From Mermis nigrescens (lineage: Eukaryota > Nematoda > Enoplea > Mermithida > Mermithidae): a DNA stretch of 64,000 nt. The notes beneath the pieces are model-generated. The model saw only the letters and a program-made list of their open reading frames with translations. It made no database searches and was not told the origin of the DNA. The first letter of the stretch is position 1, and each line of letters begins with the position of its first letter. The stretch spans positions 4,481,893-4,545,892 of the forward strand of contig JAVLUZ010000223.1 of assembly GCA_036768485.1 (NCBI GenBank), written 5' to 3'. The position numbers and the translations under genes were made by a program. Positions 23,701 through 33,030 of this stretch are shown in pieces.

Positions 23701-24413
23701 CAAATCTACACGATTCAACTTGACAATGAATATTTTTATATACATAGAACCAAACGTGGGCAGCAAGAAAATTCTGGGGGGTGCAAGATTTTTCGAAGGT
23801 CATCTGAGAGTATTTTGATTTCTGGGGGGTATTTTGGTTTCTCGGGGGGGGGTTGTATACCCCAACCCCCACGCCCAGGTGTGCATAGAACCTTCAATAA
23901 ACAGGTATCTAAAATTCAAGCTACAGCTCACCAGTCAGTGTTAGCGAATCGCGTGAATGTGATGAAACAAAACCAGGCAAGCAATATCGTATTTTATGAT
24001 AATAACTTGCGCAGAGGATTCGGTCGTGTCAGACTGCACCTGAATTGTCTTCTCCAATTTTGATTAAGAATAAAATCAAATTTTCTTATGCTGTTTGCTT
24101 ACTGACGTTTAAAATTCTTAGAAGGAAAGCGCGTAAAACAATTCTACGAATTTCAATTCTAAAATTGCGATTTGTATGTCTCATGCAAGCATTTTTAATG
24201 TTGTCTCGACTCCCGGTCATAACTCGCTTTTTAGCAAACAACGCGAAAAATCCATTGTGTTTGGCTTGTCTAACTTCTGAAATTTAAATTTCCGCTAAGG
24301 ACGAATCGAATAAGCGCTCGAACGAATATAATTTCGCTTAAGACTTACGCATCTTCCACGGGAACCATGCACCAGACAAAGGAGGCGAGACTGAAAGCGC
24401 CAAGGAACCACAT
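8533..24413 (-). CDS. Divergent receptor guanylate-cyclase-like protein (eight exons; cyclase catalytic part not found)
   Basis: Exons (minus strand): 24413-24349, 20845-20523, 18361-18255, 16573-16400, 15766-15644, 14215-14030, 12229-12078, 8764-8533. All junctions are AG/GT with compatible phases and give 454 continuous codons. Order: signal peptide (1 to ~20), a short ectodomain of about 60 residues with two cysteines (63, 67), a membrane segment (~83-104), a kinase-homology domain (~130-375), then the amphipathic linker before a cyclase domain (LMPPNLCYEFLVGG, like the family's LLPxSVAxxLKRG). Kinase landmarks are LVKFLGVDISHPGCC, HGDLRSDRCIL, GLLWASPELL, SYSFGVILHEIVYQKGPFY and RCWANEPSKRPT. 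The pattern is that of membrane guanylate cyclases rather than tyrosine kinases. The ATP-site lysine (VAYD instead of VAVK), the DFG motif and the glycine loop are missing, so it is a pseudokinase. The usual ~450-residue ligand-binding ectodomain is absent. The last exon ends exactly where the catalytic 'YFSDIVGFT' segment should begin, and I could not find that exon further left. Confidence 0.85.
9354..9524. mobile_element. Family C MITE
   Basis: Terminal inverted repeats of about 40 bases: TATAGTGTGTTTTACACAAG at the left, and its counterpart ending TTATGTGAAACAGGCTATA at the right. The interior has the pair 'AATAAGCTGACAGATTGCGA' and 'CGTAATCCGTCGGCTTAC'. It lies in intron 7 of the receptor gene. 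Confidence 0.85.
9644..10307. mobile_element. Family C MITE interrupted by another element
   Basis: The left part (TTTAGTCTGTTTCATATACT..GTAAGCCGACAG..) runs to about 9798 and the right end resumes at about 10,277 (TTCATGCCCAACTTATGCAA..GGCTATA). The inserted segment 9799-10,276 is flanked by TTCATGCC on both sides (9791-9798 and 10,277-10,284). Its interior repeats 'GGGGCTCAG' and 'CTATATAGC' blocks several times. Confidence 0.7.
11144..11754 (+). mobile_element. Family B hAT-type non-autonomous element, 8-bp duplication
   Basis: Flanked by GTGAATGA at 11,136-11,143 and 11,755-11,762. The right end reads CCTAGATCCGTCAAT, a version of the family end CCTAGATCCGCCACTG. The interior holds GGCGCTTCAAGCC and GACGCTTCGTGCC and, like the copy at 25,862, 'GGGCGCCCCCATTGGCC'. 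Confidence 0.8.
12078..12229 (-). CDS. Receptor-cyclase-like gene, exon 7 (end of kinase-homology domain)
   Basis: Starts after TTTCAG and encodes a stretch with NVNLRPSVPAW, DLRDLGDLMNRCWANEPSKR and PTISAILHE. 'RPSV', 'LM.RCW.E.P..RP' are the closing motifs of the kinase-homology domain. Donor GTAAGT, phase 2. Confidence 0.9.
14030..14215 (-). CDS. Receptor-cyclase-like gene, exon 6 (APE helix to alphaF)
   Basis: Encodes SGLLWASPELLVSPQKE, then CDSYSFGVILHEIVYQKGPF and YIENVHK, the hallmark 'LLWTAPELL..GDVYSFGIILQEI..RSGPFYVE' block of membrane guanylate cyclases. Donor AAG|GTATGA, phase 0. The 5' boundary is least sure: TTTAAG|AGC keeps phase 0, but a better pyrimidine tract precedes TAG at 14,231. 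Confidence 0.85.
15644..15766 (-). CDS. Receptor-cyclase-like gene, exon 5 (C-lobe start, catalytic-loop equivalent)
   Basis: Forty-one codons, phase 0 on both sides. YSLIRDLAMALDFLHKS then CHGDLRSDRCILDDRFVLRV aligns closely with the cyclase-receptor pattern '[37 protein letters not shown]'. The Asn that binds metal in active kinases is an Arg here. Confidence 0.9.
16160..16385 (+). repeat. Family E dispersed element
   Basis: Begins near CATACATGTGAAGGCTCGAAA and continues with the family order (GGCCATTTATAGG, CCAAAAATAACAAAAAG, GACGACCGTTTTTGGATGAG, GGATTCCCCATTTCCTG). It sits directly downstream of receptor exon 4. The open frames through it are not coding. Confidence 0.6.
16400..16573 (-). 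CDS. Receptor-cyclase-like gene, exon 4 (N-lobe beta4-beta5 and hinge)
   Basis: Fifty-eight codons, phase 0 on both sides. SDYLVKFLGVDISHPGCCRF matches the family pattern 'ENLVRFLGVCTDPPNCCI', and GTVLTHLLRRVPIQIDLK matches 'RGSLQDILENESI.LDW'. Acceptor TTCTTCGAATCGTACAG, donor GTTAGT. Confidence 0.8.
16690..17095. repeat. Dispersed element with GGCGCGAAGCGCC palindrome
   Basis: GC-rich edges (GATTGGCCAATGGGGGGTGA at the left; GGAGGGGGCTCGCCCCCGCA at the right) enclose AT-rich sequence with a perfect GGCGCGAAGCGCC at 16,960-16,972. It resembles family B elements in layout. No target duplication could be assigned. Confidence 0.5.
18255..18361 (-). CDS. Receptor-cyclase-like gene, exon 3 (kinase-homology N-lobe)
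   Basis: Encodes LGAVPNFGWFRKTQKFVAYD and then VPIAKLKLKELHDSK. This aligns with the beta2-beta3-alphaC part of membrane guanylate cyclases (..YKGNLVAVKRV..ELTRKV..), with aspartate where the lysine should be. Donor GTAAGC, phase 0. The acceptor is my choice of GCACAG because it alone fits phase 1. An upstream CAG|AAACTTCGT would add 16 residues but breaks the phase. Confidence 0.7.
18600..18832 (+). mobile_element. Family A MITE with perfect 8-bp target duplication
   Basis: CACACGTGGGCGTGG..TGCCCACCTATG, flanked by CTCGGAAC on both sides (18,592-18,599 and 18,833-18,840). It lies in intron 2 of the receptor gene. Confidence 0.9.
18843..19234. mobile_element. Two adjacent family C MITEs
   Basis: The first runs from TATAGTCTGTTTCATTTA (18,843) to its inverted copy ending AGACTATA (about 19,069). 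The second starts at the same TATA (19,066) with TATAGTCTGTTTCACACAAG and ends with the inverted copy at 19,234. The second has near-perfect repeats of about 38 bases, the first a different, longer interior. Confidence 0.85.
19358..19497 (+). mobile_element. Short family A MITE (140 bp)
   Basis: CACACATGGGCGTAGG..GCTCACGTATG, flanked by CAGCTGAC and CACCTGAC (19,350-19,357; 19,498-19,505; one mismatch). It is an internally deleted version of the 240-265 bp form. Confidence 0.85.
20523..20845 (-). CDS. Receptor-cyclase-like gene, exon 2 (short ectodomain and membrane segment)
   Basis: A strong acceptor (pyrimidine tract then TTTTTCGCAG) opens a 323-base exon. It encodes a basic, hydrophilic stretch with a CTKTC pair, then the hydrophobic segment IYFGGFMIISMIAFFSLMIL followed by RANLNYRIFRRIF, i.e. 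positive residues on the inner side, and NPSDLTKAKPI. Donor GTAAAT, phase 1. This is the juxtamembrane arrangement expected before a kinase-homology domain. Confidence 0.75.
22490..23105 (+). mobile_element. Family B hAT-type element, degraded ends
   Basis: The left end TAGTGGCGGATCTAGG matches the family end. The right end (CGATCCTGAGTG) is a diverged inverted match. The interior repeats the family blocks (GGGGGCGGTATTTC; GAGCGTCGAAAATTTTTAAA; TAATAAATGTCATT). No clear target duplication. In intron 1 of the receptor gene. Confidence 0.65.
23596..24063 (+). other. Open frame with an in-frame MITE; coding status doubtful
   Basis: A 155-codon ATG frame crosses a family A MITE (23,751-23,883). 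MITE plus one duplication copy equals 141 bases, a multiple of three, so the frame is open with and without the insertion (about 108 codons without). No domain is recognised. The frame lies antisense in intron 1 of the receptor gene. Probably chance, listed because both states are open. Confidence 0.2.
23751..23883 (-). mobile_element. Family A MITE (133 bp), perfect 8-bp target duplication
   Basis: CAAACGTGGGCAGC..CGCCCAGGTGTG read on the minus strand, flanked by CATAGAAC on both sides (23,743-23,750; 23,884-23,891). It lacks the middle part of the long form. Confidence 0.9.
24349..24413 (-). CDS. Receptor-cyclase-like gene, exon 1 (signal peptide)
   Basis: Encodes a start Met followed by a hydrophobic stretch (WFLGAFSLASFVWCMV) typical of a cleaved signal peptide, then PVEDA. 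It ends in a consensus donor GTAAGT in phase 2, which fits the phase of the acceptor at 20,845. The 150 bases upstream (24,414-24,500) are GC-richer than the surroundings and probably the 5' leader. Assigning it to this gene rests on phase, strand and the need for a signal peptide. Extra exons between could exist but none was seen. Confidence 0.65.
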
Positions 24414-25230
24414 ATTCGGAGACAGACTGCTTCAACAGGTCGATGCGAAAGTTGGTTGGGAGAGCAAAGCGACCAACGGACCGAACTAGATGAGCAAATG
24501 AGCAAATGTGTGTAAAGAATTTTAAATAATTTTACATCGACTGATTTTAAAATTCAATTTAAACAATTTTCGGTCTTCTTTAAAAGTTATCTCATCGACA
24601 AATTCGATTTTTAGCGGTTTCGATTCTAATTTTACCCTAATTGTCCAGATAAGCGCTTGAAGGTGAATTTAAAATTCCGAAAAAAATAGTTGTCATCTCG
24701 GGCGCCCCGTTTTCGATATGTTAAATCGTTTTCATTTTAGATAATAAAATCGTTAACTTTTTATTTTTGTTTATTTTCCATATACATATATAAGCATTTT
24801 ATCATAAGTGTGAATTATCATTAATGTGTTCATCTATTTTTATCCAAGTTAATTAATTTTTTAAAGTTTTAACTAACTGCATCTCTCATGTTAATATGCT
24901 CATAGTTTTTCTAATATTTGTTCGTGATTTCTTTATTGACTTAAGTTCTGATCAATTAAAATGGCGTTTTTTGACAACGGATGACAGAACTGTGGACGTC
25001 GGAAACGCTTGAAAATTGGAGATGGGTAAAAACCCTAACTATAGTAAGAAGTCTTATTCACCCTATCAAGCGAGAGATTTATCTAATGATGGTCAGAAAC
25101 GTTATTGGAAATATCGATAGCTGCTTGTTTCAACTGGCGATCATGTACGGCCAAGCAATCTTTTCGATCGACCTACCCTTTTAAATGACTCAAATTTATG
25201 ATCCATGTTCAAAGATTAGTGCAGTATAAC

Positions 25231-25490
25231 CATACCTGGGCGTGGGGGTTTGGGGGGTATGCACCCCCAGAAACCAAAACACCCCCACCCTCAGAAACCA
25301 AAATACCTCTCCAGAATTCAATTTTTAAAATTTTTTTTATTTTTTTCGCAATTTTTTTGATGCCAATGGATAGTGCTCGATGAGAAACGTCGAAAAATGG
25401 TGTTTTTTCGCCATACCACCATTTTTAGGGTCATTTTTTGACCTTCAAAAATCTTGCACCCCCCCAGAATTTTGTTGATGCCCACGTATT
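25231..25490 (+). mobile_element. Family A MITE, full-length form
   Basis: CATACCTGGGCGTGGGG..GATGCCCACGTAT with all interior hallmarks (GATGCCAATGGATAGTGCTC; TTTTTCGCCATACCACC). The flanks do not show a duplication, so one end may have changed. Confidence 0.8.
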
Positions 25491-25784
25491 GTTGTGATAT
25501 TCTACAGCATATCAAGTTATGCTGAGATGCTTGCTATTACCAAACCGCACTACTGCATTAAAAGTTTAAACCACTTTTGCGGCCTGATTTATGCGGATTA
25601 AATTCAAAAGAAAACCGAAAATTTAAATGAAAAAGAGTATAGTTTCCGTTTCCGGCGTTTACCCATCATTTCCGTTTCCATTTCCGGATTTTACCCACCC
25701 GCGGTTAATGACCCAATTAAATAATGCAGTCAAAAACGACTCGTTTGTCATCAAATTAATTTCAAAGAGATATAGGTACGACCT

Positions 25785-26540
25785 ATGTCTGTTTCACATA
25801 ACTCGTGCATAAATTTCATGGATTTTCATGGACGCCGATAGTTACGATAATTATATATCAGATCAGGGGCGGATTTAAGGGGGCGGGGGCGGCCGCCCCC
25901 TCCCCCATTGGCCAAAATATTTGGCGTGATAAAGAATGGATATGCAATTTGCAATGATTTTTAGCCGTCATTGACCATAATTTCTCAAATTTACGCGCCG
26001 AATGATACTTATTAATGACATGCATTTACTTTATTGACGAACTGGAAGTCATTTTCTGTTCATGTAGCTTTCAAAACAATTTTAACAGCAGAAACAGCTA
26101 TTTTCGCATAGTTTTCTCCTATTTTCAATGAAAAATTTTGGTGTTTCGCGTCGAATGCTATGAATACAGGAAATCAAACAGTAAATCATGCTTCTAGACG
26201 TTTATCCGCCTTATTTTCACAAATTTTCCGGCGCTCCGCGCCAGATTTTTTGTTAAAGTCAAAGAAATTTAATGATTTTTTGGCACAAAATTGTCGAAAA
26301 TTTTGAAATTTTCAAGAAAATATTGCGTCAAAAGGGATTTTATGTAAAAGTATACAATGTAAAACACCGAAAAAACGCTATTTCGCGCGTTAAGGGCAAA
26401 TGTTTGAACCTATTTTTGACTGTTCTTGGAAAAGTTGGGATACCGCCACTGTACAATGCTATAATTGCAATATGTCAGCTTATTGTCGCTGATTGTTTTA
26501 AAATTTATGTCCGAAGTTGTGTGAAACAGACTGTAACTGA
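25785..26540. mobile_element. Family C MITE split by a family B element
   Basis: The left part reads GTCTGTTTCACATAACTCGT..GATAATTATATATCAGAT and the right part TACAATGCTATAATTGCAAT..GTGTGAAACAGACTGTA. Joined, these follow an intact family C copy (compare 19,066-19,234, minus strand). The split is caused by the element at 25,862-26,454. Confidence 0.75.
25862..26454 (+). mobile_element. Family B hAT-type element inside a family C MITE
   Basis: Ends CAGGGGCGGATTTAAGG and ATACCGCCACTG. The interior has GCGGCCGCCCCCTCCCCC near the left and GGCGCTCCGCGCC at 26,230. The expected 8-bp duplication is not visible, so a small flank change must have followed insertion. Confidence 0.75.
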
Positions 26541-26676
26541 TAGACATGTGACCATGAAGTACAAACATATGTAATGTATTCCAAATTAGCAGTTCAAGCT
26601 CATATGCAAAGAATTGTAGGTATCTACAGCAAGCATGCACGTGGGGGTTAGGGCCGCCTAGGGGTCGGATCGGGAC

Positions 26677-26938
26677 CACACGTGGGCGTGGGTGAGGGAG
26701 TTTGGGGAGTATACACTACTCAGAGGGCTAAATACCCCCAGAAACCAAAATACCCCATCCCCAAGAATTCAGTTTCGAATTTTTTTTTGTTTTTTTCGCA
26801 ATTTTTTTGATGCCAATGGATATTGTTCGATAAGAAACGTTAAAAAATGTGTTTTTTCGCCATACCACTATTTCTAAGATCATTTTTTTGACCTTTGAAA
26901 AACCTAACACCCCAGAATTTCGGTGCTGCCCACCTATG
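26677..26938 (+). mobile_element. Family A MITE, full-length form
   Basis: CACACGTGGGCGTGGG..GCTGCCCACCTATG with the complete interior. No clear target duplication. It lies only 73 bases from the left end of the giant foldback element. Confidence 0.8.
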
Positions 26939-27181
26939 GTCAGTATGTACGTAATACTAAAGTAATAGCATTCTCAGACGGATAAAGTTTTTGCAACCAC
27001 TTTCTTGTGTGAGTAGTTAGGCGTGTTTCCCTAGGGCGCAACGTTATAACATAGCCTGTGTTATAGCATAGGCGGAGGGGCTCAGAATCTGCGCCCTGGC
27101 TTTTCTCAGGGCGCAAGAATTGGGCTTGCCCGGTCCTGCCCGGGGAGGGGCGCGCACCAGCCCGGGGCCAGGGGTTCAGGG

Positions 27182-27443
27182 CACATCTGGGCGTGGGGGA
27201 GGGTTTGGGGGTATGCACCCCCCAGAAACCAAAATACCCCCCCAGAAATCAAAATGCCCCCTCCAGAATTCAATTTTTGAAAATTTTTTTCGTTTTTTTC
27301 GCAATTTTTTGATGCCAATGGATAGTGCTTGATGAGAAACATCGAAAAATGGTGTTTTTATCGCCATACCACCATTTTTAAGGCCATTTTTTGACCTTCA
27401 AAAAAATCTTGCACCCCCAGAATTTTCTTGCTGCCCACGTATG
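27182..27443 (+). mobile_element. Family A MITE in the left arm of the foldback; empty site in the right arm
   Basis: CACATCTGGGCGTGGG..GCTGCCCACGTATG, flanked by GTTCAGGG and GTCCAGGG (27,174-27,181; 27,444-27,451). The right arm carries the uninterrupted site with a single GTCCAGGG (minus strand, 36,993-37,000). This proves element boundaries and the 8-bp duplication and shows insertion after the arms were paired. Confidence 0.93.
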
Positions 27444-27459
27444 GTCCAGGGCCAGGGAG

Positions 27460-27525
27460 GGGAAATTTCCACGGGGCAAATTTCCATGGGGCAAATTTCC
27501 ATGAGGGAAATTTCCATGGGGGAAA
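27460..27525 (+). repeat. 17-bp tandem repeat AAATTTCCATGGGGC
   Basis: About four units of AAATTTCCAYGGGG(C/G). The inverted counterpart lies at 36,918-36,990 in the other arm. Confidence 0.8.
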
Positions 27526-27589
27526 ACTTGAAATAACTATAACTCAAGAACCAGCACTCAGATCAGGCTGAAATTTTCTCAGGTTGTTA

Positions 27590-28330
27590 AGTATATGCTA
27601 GGTATGATATATACAAAATTTTAGCGCGCAACCTACAGTATACAGCATTAGTTTACACTTTTGCATAACTCGAGAACCAATGACCGGATTTTGGTCAAAT
27701 TTTCAGCATATGATGTATATAGGCGGGGCATGCTGCGCACAGAAGTTTAGCGCGCAGTCTACAGTATACCAATTTACTTTACACTTTCTCATATAGCACT
27801 GTATCTCAAGAACTATAGGGCGGATTTAGCTCAAACTTTCAGGGTAAGATATATAAATTGTTTGCTGCGCTATGTACAAAATTTTAGCGCGCAGTCTACA
27901 GTATACCACTTTACGTTACACTTTCTCGTATAGCACTCTATTCCAAGAATCACTAGCCGGATTTTGTTCAAATTTTCAGACTATGACGTATAAACCGAAG
28001 CTGTGCTATGTACAGCATTTTAGTGCGCAGTCTACAGTATACCAGTTTACTTTACACTTTCTCATATAGCACTATATTCCAAGAAACACCAGCCGGATAT
28101 TGTTCAAAATTTTAGAATATGACGTATAAACCTTAGCTGTGCTATGTACACAATTTTAAAACGCAGCATACAGTATACTAATTTACTTTACACTTTCTCG
28201 CATAGCACTATATTACCAGAACCGCTAGCCGGATTTTGTTTAAATTTTCAGGATATCACATATTAAGCTTAGCTTTCCTATGTACAAAATTTTAGCACAC
28301 GACCTACTATATGCTGATTTTTTATTTGCA
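27590..28330 (+). repeat. ~125-bp tandem array in the left arm
   Basis: About six diverged units, each with TTTTAGCGCGCAGTCTACAG, TTTACTTTACACTTTCTC, a 'TAGCACT.TATTCCAAGAA' block and 'AGCCGGATTTTGTTCAAATT'. The inverted copy occupies about 35,990-36,880. Confidence 0.8.
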
Positions 28331-28624
28331 TTGTCTTTATAATGCTTGATTTTTTAGCAGTACCTGTCTTATGATGCCATTAGGGATTATTTTTGCCAAA
28401 AAACGAGCAACTAGTATAGGCAAACATTGCTTCAAATTTAATTATCATGCTATTTTGAGCTTCTCAAAGTTTATCAGAAAACGCCCGAAAAAGGGCGATC
28501 TTTGCCTGCTGTTCAACTTGTGGTAATTTTTAAAACCTGAGCTAGCGTTTACTTTATGAACCTCCACACAAAATTTATTAATGAACACGTAACTTCATCC
28601 ATGTCATCAGTATTGATCTAAAAA

Positions 28625-29757
28625 TTAGCTAAGTTTGGAATATTTTTTGTAAAGTTTGGAATATTTTTTGTAAAGTTTGGAATATTTTTTGTAAAGTTTG
28701 GAATATTTTTTGTAGAATTTGGAATATTTTTTGTGAAGTTTGGAATATTTTTTGTAAAGTTTGGAATATTCTTTGTAAAGTTTGGAATATTTTTTGTAAA
28801 ATTTGGAATACTTTTTGTAAAGTTTGGAATATTTTTTGTAAAATTTTTTAATAAACTTTACATGCTTAAGCATAGTACTTTTGTAAAGTTTGGAATATTT
28901 TTTGTAAAGTTTGGAATATTTTTTGTAAAGTTTGGAATATTTTTTGTAAAGTTTGGAATATTTTTGTAGAATTTGGAATATTTTTTGTAAAGTTTGGGAT
29001 ATTCTTTGTAAAGTTTGGAATATCTTTTGTAAAATTTGGAATATTTTTTTGCAAAGTTTGGAATATTTTTTGTAAAATTTGGAATAAAGTTTACATGCTT
29101 AAGCATAGTACTTTTGTAAAGTTTGGAATATTTTTTGCAAAGTTTGGAATATTTTTTGTAAAGTTTGGAATATTTTTGTAGAATTTGGAATATTTTTTGT
29201 AAAGTTTGGGATATTCTTTGTAAAGTTTGGAATATCTTTTGTAAAATTTGGAATATTTTTTTGCAAAGTTTGGAATATTTTTTGTAAAATTTGGAATAAA
29301 GTTTACATGCTTAAGCATAGTACTTTTGTAAAGTTTGGAATATTTTTTGCAAAGTTTGGAATATTTTTTGTAAAGTTTGGAATATTTTTTGTAAAGTTTG
29401 GAATATTTTTTGTAAAGTTTGGAATATTTTTTGTAGAATTTGGAATATTTTTCGTAAAGTTTGGGATATTCTTTGTAAAGTTTGGAATATCTTTTGTAAA
29501 ATTTGGAATATTTTTTTGCAAAGTTTGGAATATTTTTTGTAAAATTTGGAATAAAGTTTACATGCTTAAGCATAGTATTTTTGTAAAGTTTGGAATATTT
29601 TTTGCAAAGTTTGGAATATTTTTTGTAAAGTTTGGAATGTTTTTTGTAAAGTTCGGAATATTTTTTGTAAGGTTTGGAATGTTTTTTGTAAAGTTTGGAA
29701 TATGTTTTGTAAAGTTTGGAATATTTTTTGTCAAATTTGGGAATTGTTTTGTAAAGT
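28625..29757 (+). repeat. 21-bp minisatellite with a higher-order period
   Basis: The unit is GTAAAGTTTGGAATATTTTTT (21 bases), roughly 50 copies. A spacer with ACATGCTTAAGCATAGTA recurs at about 28,860, 29,095, 29,308 and 29,572, giving a higher-order unit of about 210-265 bases. The long frames on both strands (up to 223 codons, KYSKLYK-type repeats) arise from the 21-base period being divisible by three. Confidence 0.9.
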
Positions 29758-30224
29758 GTCAAATTTTATATATCTAATCTGCATTTCTCAAGCATCGTTG
29801 ACTCTATTTTATATGCCCGGTGCAACGCATGCTCCTCTTTTGCACCTGTAAGGATTGATTTTTCGCTTGTGAACACTATAAAGGTCACATCACGAAATTT
29901 GTAGACTAATCCATGAATCTGTTCTACTTCATACATTCATTTCCTTATCGTCAGTTGATAAGATTTGCAAAGATTTATGCGGATCCCTCAAGTTGCCAAA
30001 CCTGCAAACATATGAGGTTTCACCTTTAAATCATCTTTTTTAGTATATAATGCATTAACACGCCAAGAAAACGGCGATCTATGCCTGCTGTTTAACTAGG
30101 GGGTGGGAATTCTTAAGCCCTGAGGCTAGGGATTACTTTGCAAACCTTCACGCATAAGCGATTGATGAATACATAACTTCATCTGTGTCATCAGTATGGA
30201 TCTAAAAATTTCTAACGCTTCAAA

Positions 30225-31220
30225 AATTTTTTGTAAAGTTTGGAATATTTTTTTGTAAAGGGTAGAATATTTTTTGTAAAGTTTGGAATATTTTTTGTAA
30301 AGTTTGGAATATTTTTTGTAGAAGTTTGGAATATTTTTTGTGAAGTTTGGAATATTTTTTGTAAAGTTTGGAATATTCTTTGTAAAGTTTGGAATATTTT
30401 TTGTAAAATTTGGAATATTTTTTGTAAAGTTTGGAATATTTTTTGTAAAATTTGGAATAAAGTTTACATGCTTAAGCATAGTACTTTTGTAAAGTTTGGA
30501 ATATTTTTTGTAAAGTTTGGAATGTTTTTTGTAAAGTTTGGAATATGTTTTATAAAGTTTGGAATATTTTTTGTCAAATTTGGGAATTGTTTTGTAAAGT
30601 GTCAAATTTTATATATCTAATCTGCATTTCTCAAGCATCGTTGACTCTATTTTATATGCCCGGTGCAACGCATGCTCCTCTTTTGCACCTGTAAGGATTG
30701 ATTTTTCGCTTGTGGACTAATCCATGAATCTGTTCTACTTCATACATTCATTTCCTTATCGTCAGTTGATAAAATTTGCAAAGATTAATGCGGACCCCTA
30801 AAGTTGCCAAACCTGCAAACATATGAGGTTTCACCTTTAAATCATCACTTTTAGTATATAATGCATTAACACGCCGAGAAAAGGGCGATCTATGCCTGCT
30901 GTTTAACTAGGGGTGGGAATTCTTAAGCCCTGAGGCTAGGGATTACTTTGCAAACCTTCACACATAAGCGATTGATGAATACATAACTTCATCTGTGTCA
31001 TCAGTATGGATCTAAAAATTTCTAAAGTTTCAAAAATTTTTTGTAAAGTTTGGAATATTTTTTGTAAAGGGTAGAATATTTTTTGTAAAGTTTGAAATAT
31101 TTTTTGTAAAGTTTGGAATAAATTTTGCTTGTTTAAGCATAGGAATTTTGCTAAGTTTGGAATATTTTTTGTTAAGTTCGGGAAATTTTTTGTAAAATTT
31201 GGAAAATTTCTTGCAAAGTT
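30225..31220 (+). repeat. Further 21-bp arrays around a duplicated 410-bp segment
   Basis: Arrays at about 30,225-30,600 and 31,030-31,220 flank the segment 30,601-31,020, whose near-identical copy is 29,758-30,200 (both start TCAAATTTTATATATCTAAT). The right arm has only one copy of this segment (34,915-35,335). Confidence 0.85.
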
Positions 31221-32913
31221 TGGATAATCTTCATTTAATATGGCATTGCTCCAGGATTGCTGACAAATTTTGTAGGCTATACATACACTAGCATACAGAG
31301 AATGCAGAAAAATGACAAAAACTCGACAATGGTCAATATCCCGAAATGATCTACTTGAATAAAGTCATGTTCCTCACAGTATAAAATGCGTGATTAGATT
31401 TAAATTTGGAAAATTGCATGTATTTTCTGCACGTACACAAATGGCTTAGTGTTTGTCTCATAGCCATGGAATTTCATTGATATTTATGTATGGTTTGCTT
31501 CAGCCTGTCATATAATTTCTCAAATACCGTGTGAAACAAACATAGTTCTTTCCACAAAGTAAATGAATCAAATGAGTCATGCAAAATCTAGCCATATTTT
31601 ATCAGAGATTGTAGAGTATATGAATAGACTATGCAAAATTATCATGCTTCTTTGTGTTTTGAAGTAATTTTTGACAAATATACCCCAAATTTGAAGTAAA
31701 AATTATAGAAAATTGCATGAAATTTAGAAATTTGGGCAAGTTAATTCACAGAAAACTTCCGCCTCTTTGATAGAGGAACTCCAAGACTTCAGTACTTTCC
31801 AACTATTTTCTACATATTTTTACCCTCCTACAGAAGATTTCTATCAAAAAGCTAGGGGGCTATGATATTAATAGAGAGGGTACATGTTTGATAACTTTGA
31901 TATATGCAGCTTCTGCTGGATTTCCCAACAGCTTCTGAGGTATAAGCCAATGAAATAATAATATAATAATAATATAATTATATCCAGCTATTGCTTAAAT
32001 TTAAGAAAGATAGCTTTTTTGATAGGTTTTTTAACATTTTAACACTGTAAGCTTCTTGAGACTGGAGCAATGGCCGAAAAACTCTTCTGTACTAGTGTTA
32101 TAAGTACAATGCATCAGCTTGCGGGTAAACTGGAATTGTCGGCTGTTTTAGTACTTAAGTAAAAACTTGGAAAAAGCAATCCAACAAGTCAAAATGGCTC
32201 TTTATTCTGAAATAAGGCACAATTTGTGCTCTGAGGAGCACCCCATTAGGAGTGAATCCTGCTGCAGACACTGCCGAACATCAAGTAAATCAGCTCATGC
32301 ATGAATTAAATTTACCCGATGTCTGATGAAAACAGAAATTCAAGCAAAAAGTGCAGATAATTTTATTTCTGTTGTGTGCACTCATACTTTGTGTGCTATT
32401 ACATATTAGAGGAAAATAGTCAAATACTGTATCTTTGTCTTGAAAATATTATGCTAAGTTCTGAAAACTTCTCAATCCATCCAAGGGTTTGTGCCTCAAA
32501 CCATAAATAAACATACAGAAAATAAGTAATTTTCGTAGTTTATCCACATTGAGTAGATGCATGCTTTCCCATGTGTTTTTTAAGCAAATAACTGACTAAG
32601 GTGCTTCATCTTTATGACAATTTTATCATTTGTTACACCAAACAAAAATAATATTTACTATCCTCTCTTATTTTTTAGCTAAATGTAGAGCTATTTATGC
32701 AAAGATGCTAATTTATCCTAATTTTCACACTAGATTCTAGCATAATTTGGTATGTCTTGATCCTAGATATATAGTAGGGGTAATCTGAAAAGGGTCAAAA
32801 TTGAGCTTTTATTAGGGCTTAAGCCCATACAATACCAATCTACTAATTTTTCAGAATTTGTTTTTACTCTATTGATTTTAAAATATGCATGACCTCATTC
32901 AAGCTATATTAGT

Positions 32914-33030
32914 TTTATTTTATTTTTATATTTTATCTTATCTTATTTTATTTTATTTTCATATTTTATTTTATTTTATTTTATTTTATTTTATTTTCAT
33001 ATTTTATCTTATTTTATTTTATAAAACTAA
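32914..33030. repeat. AT-rich loop of the giant palindrome
   Basis: Runs of TTTTA/TTTTATTTTA between the two arms, bounded by AAGCTATATTAGTTTTATTT and its inverted copy. This is the centre of symmetry. Confidence 0.85.

Noticed and set aside
29091..29762. A 223-codon minus-strand frame and similar frames on both strands through the 21-bp arrays (28,625-30,620 and 34,796-35,689)
   Set aside because: The repeat period is a multiple of three, so frames stay open on both strands and in several phases. The peptides are pure KYSKLYK or FVKFGIF repeats without any start context or splice support.
28625..31220. CRISPR-like appearance of regularly repeated short units
   Set aside because: The units are directly adjacent without unique spacers, in animal DNA; this is a minisatellite.
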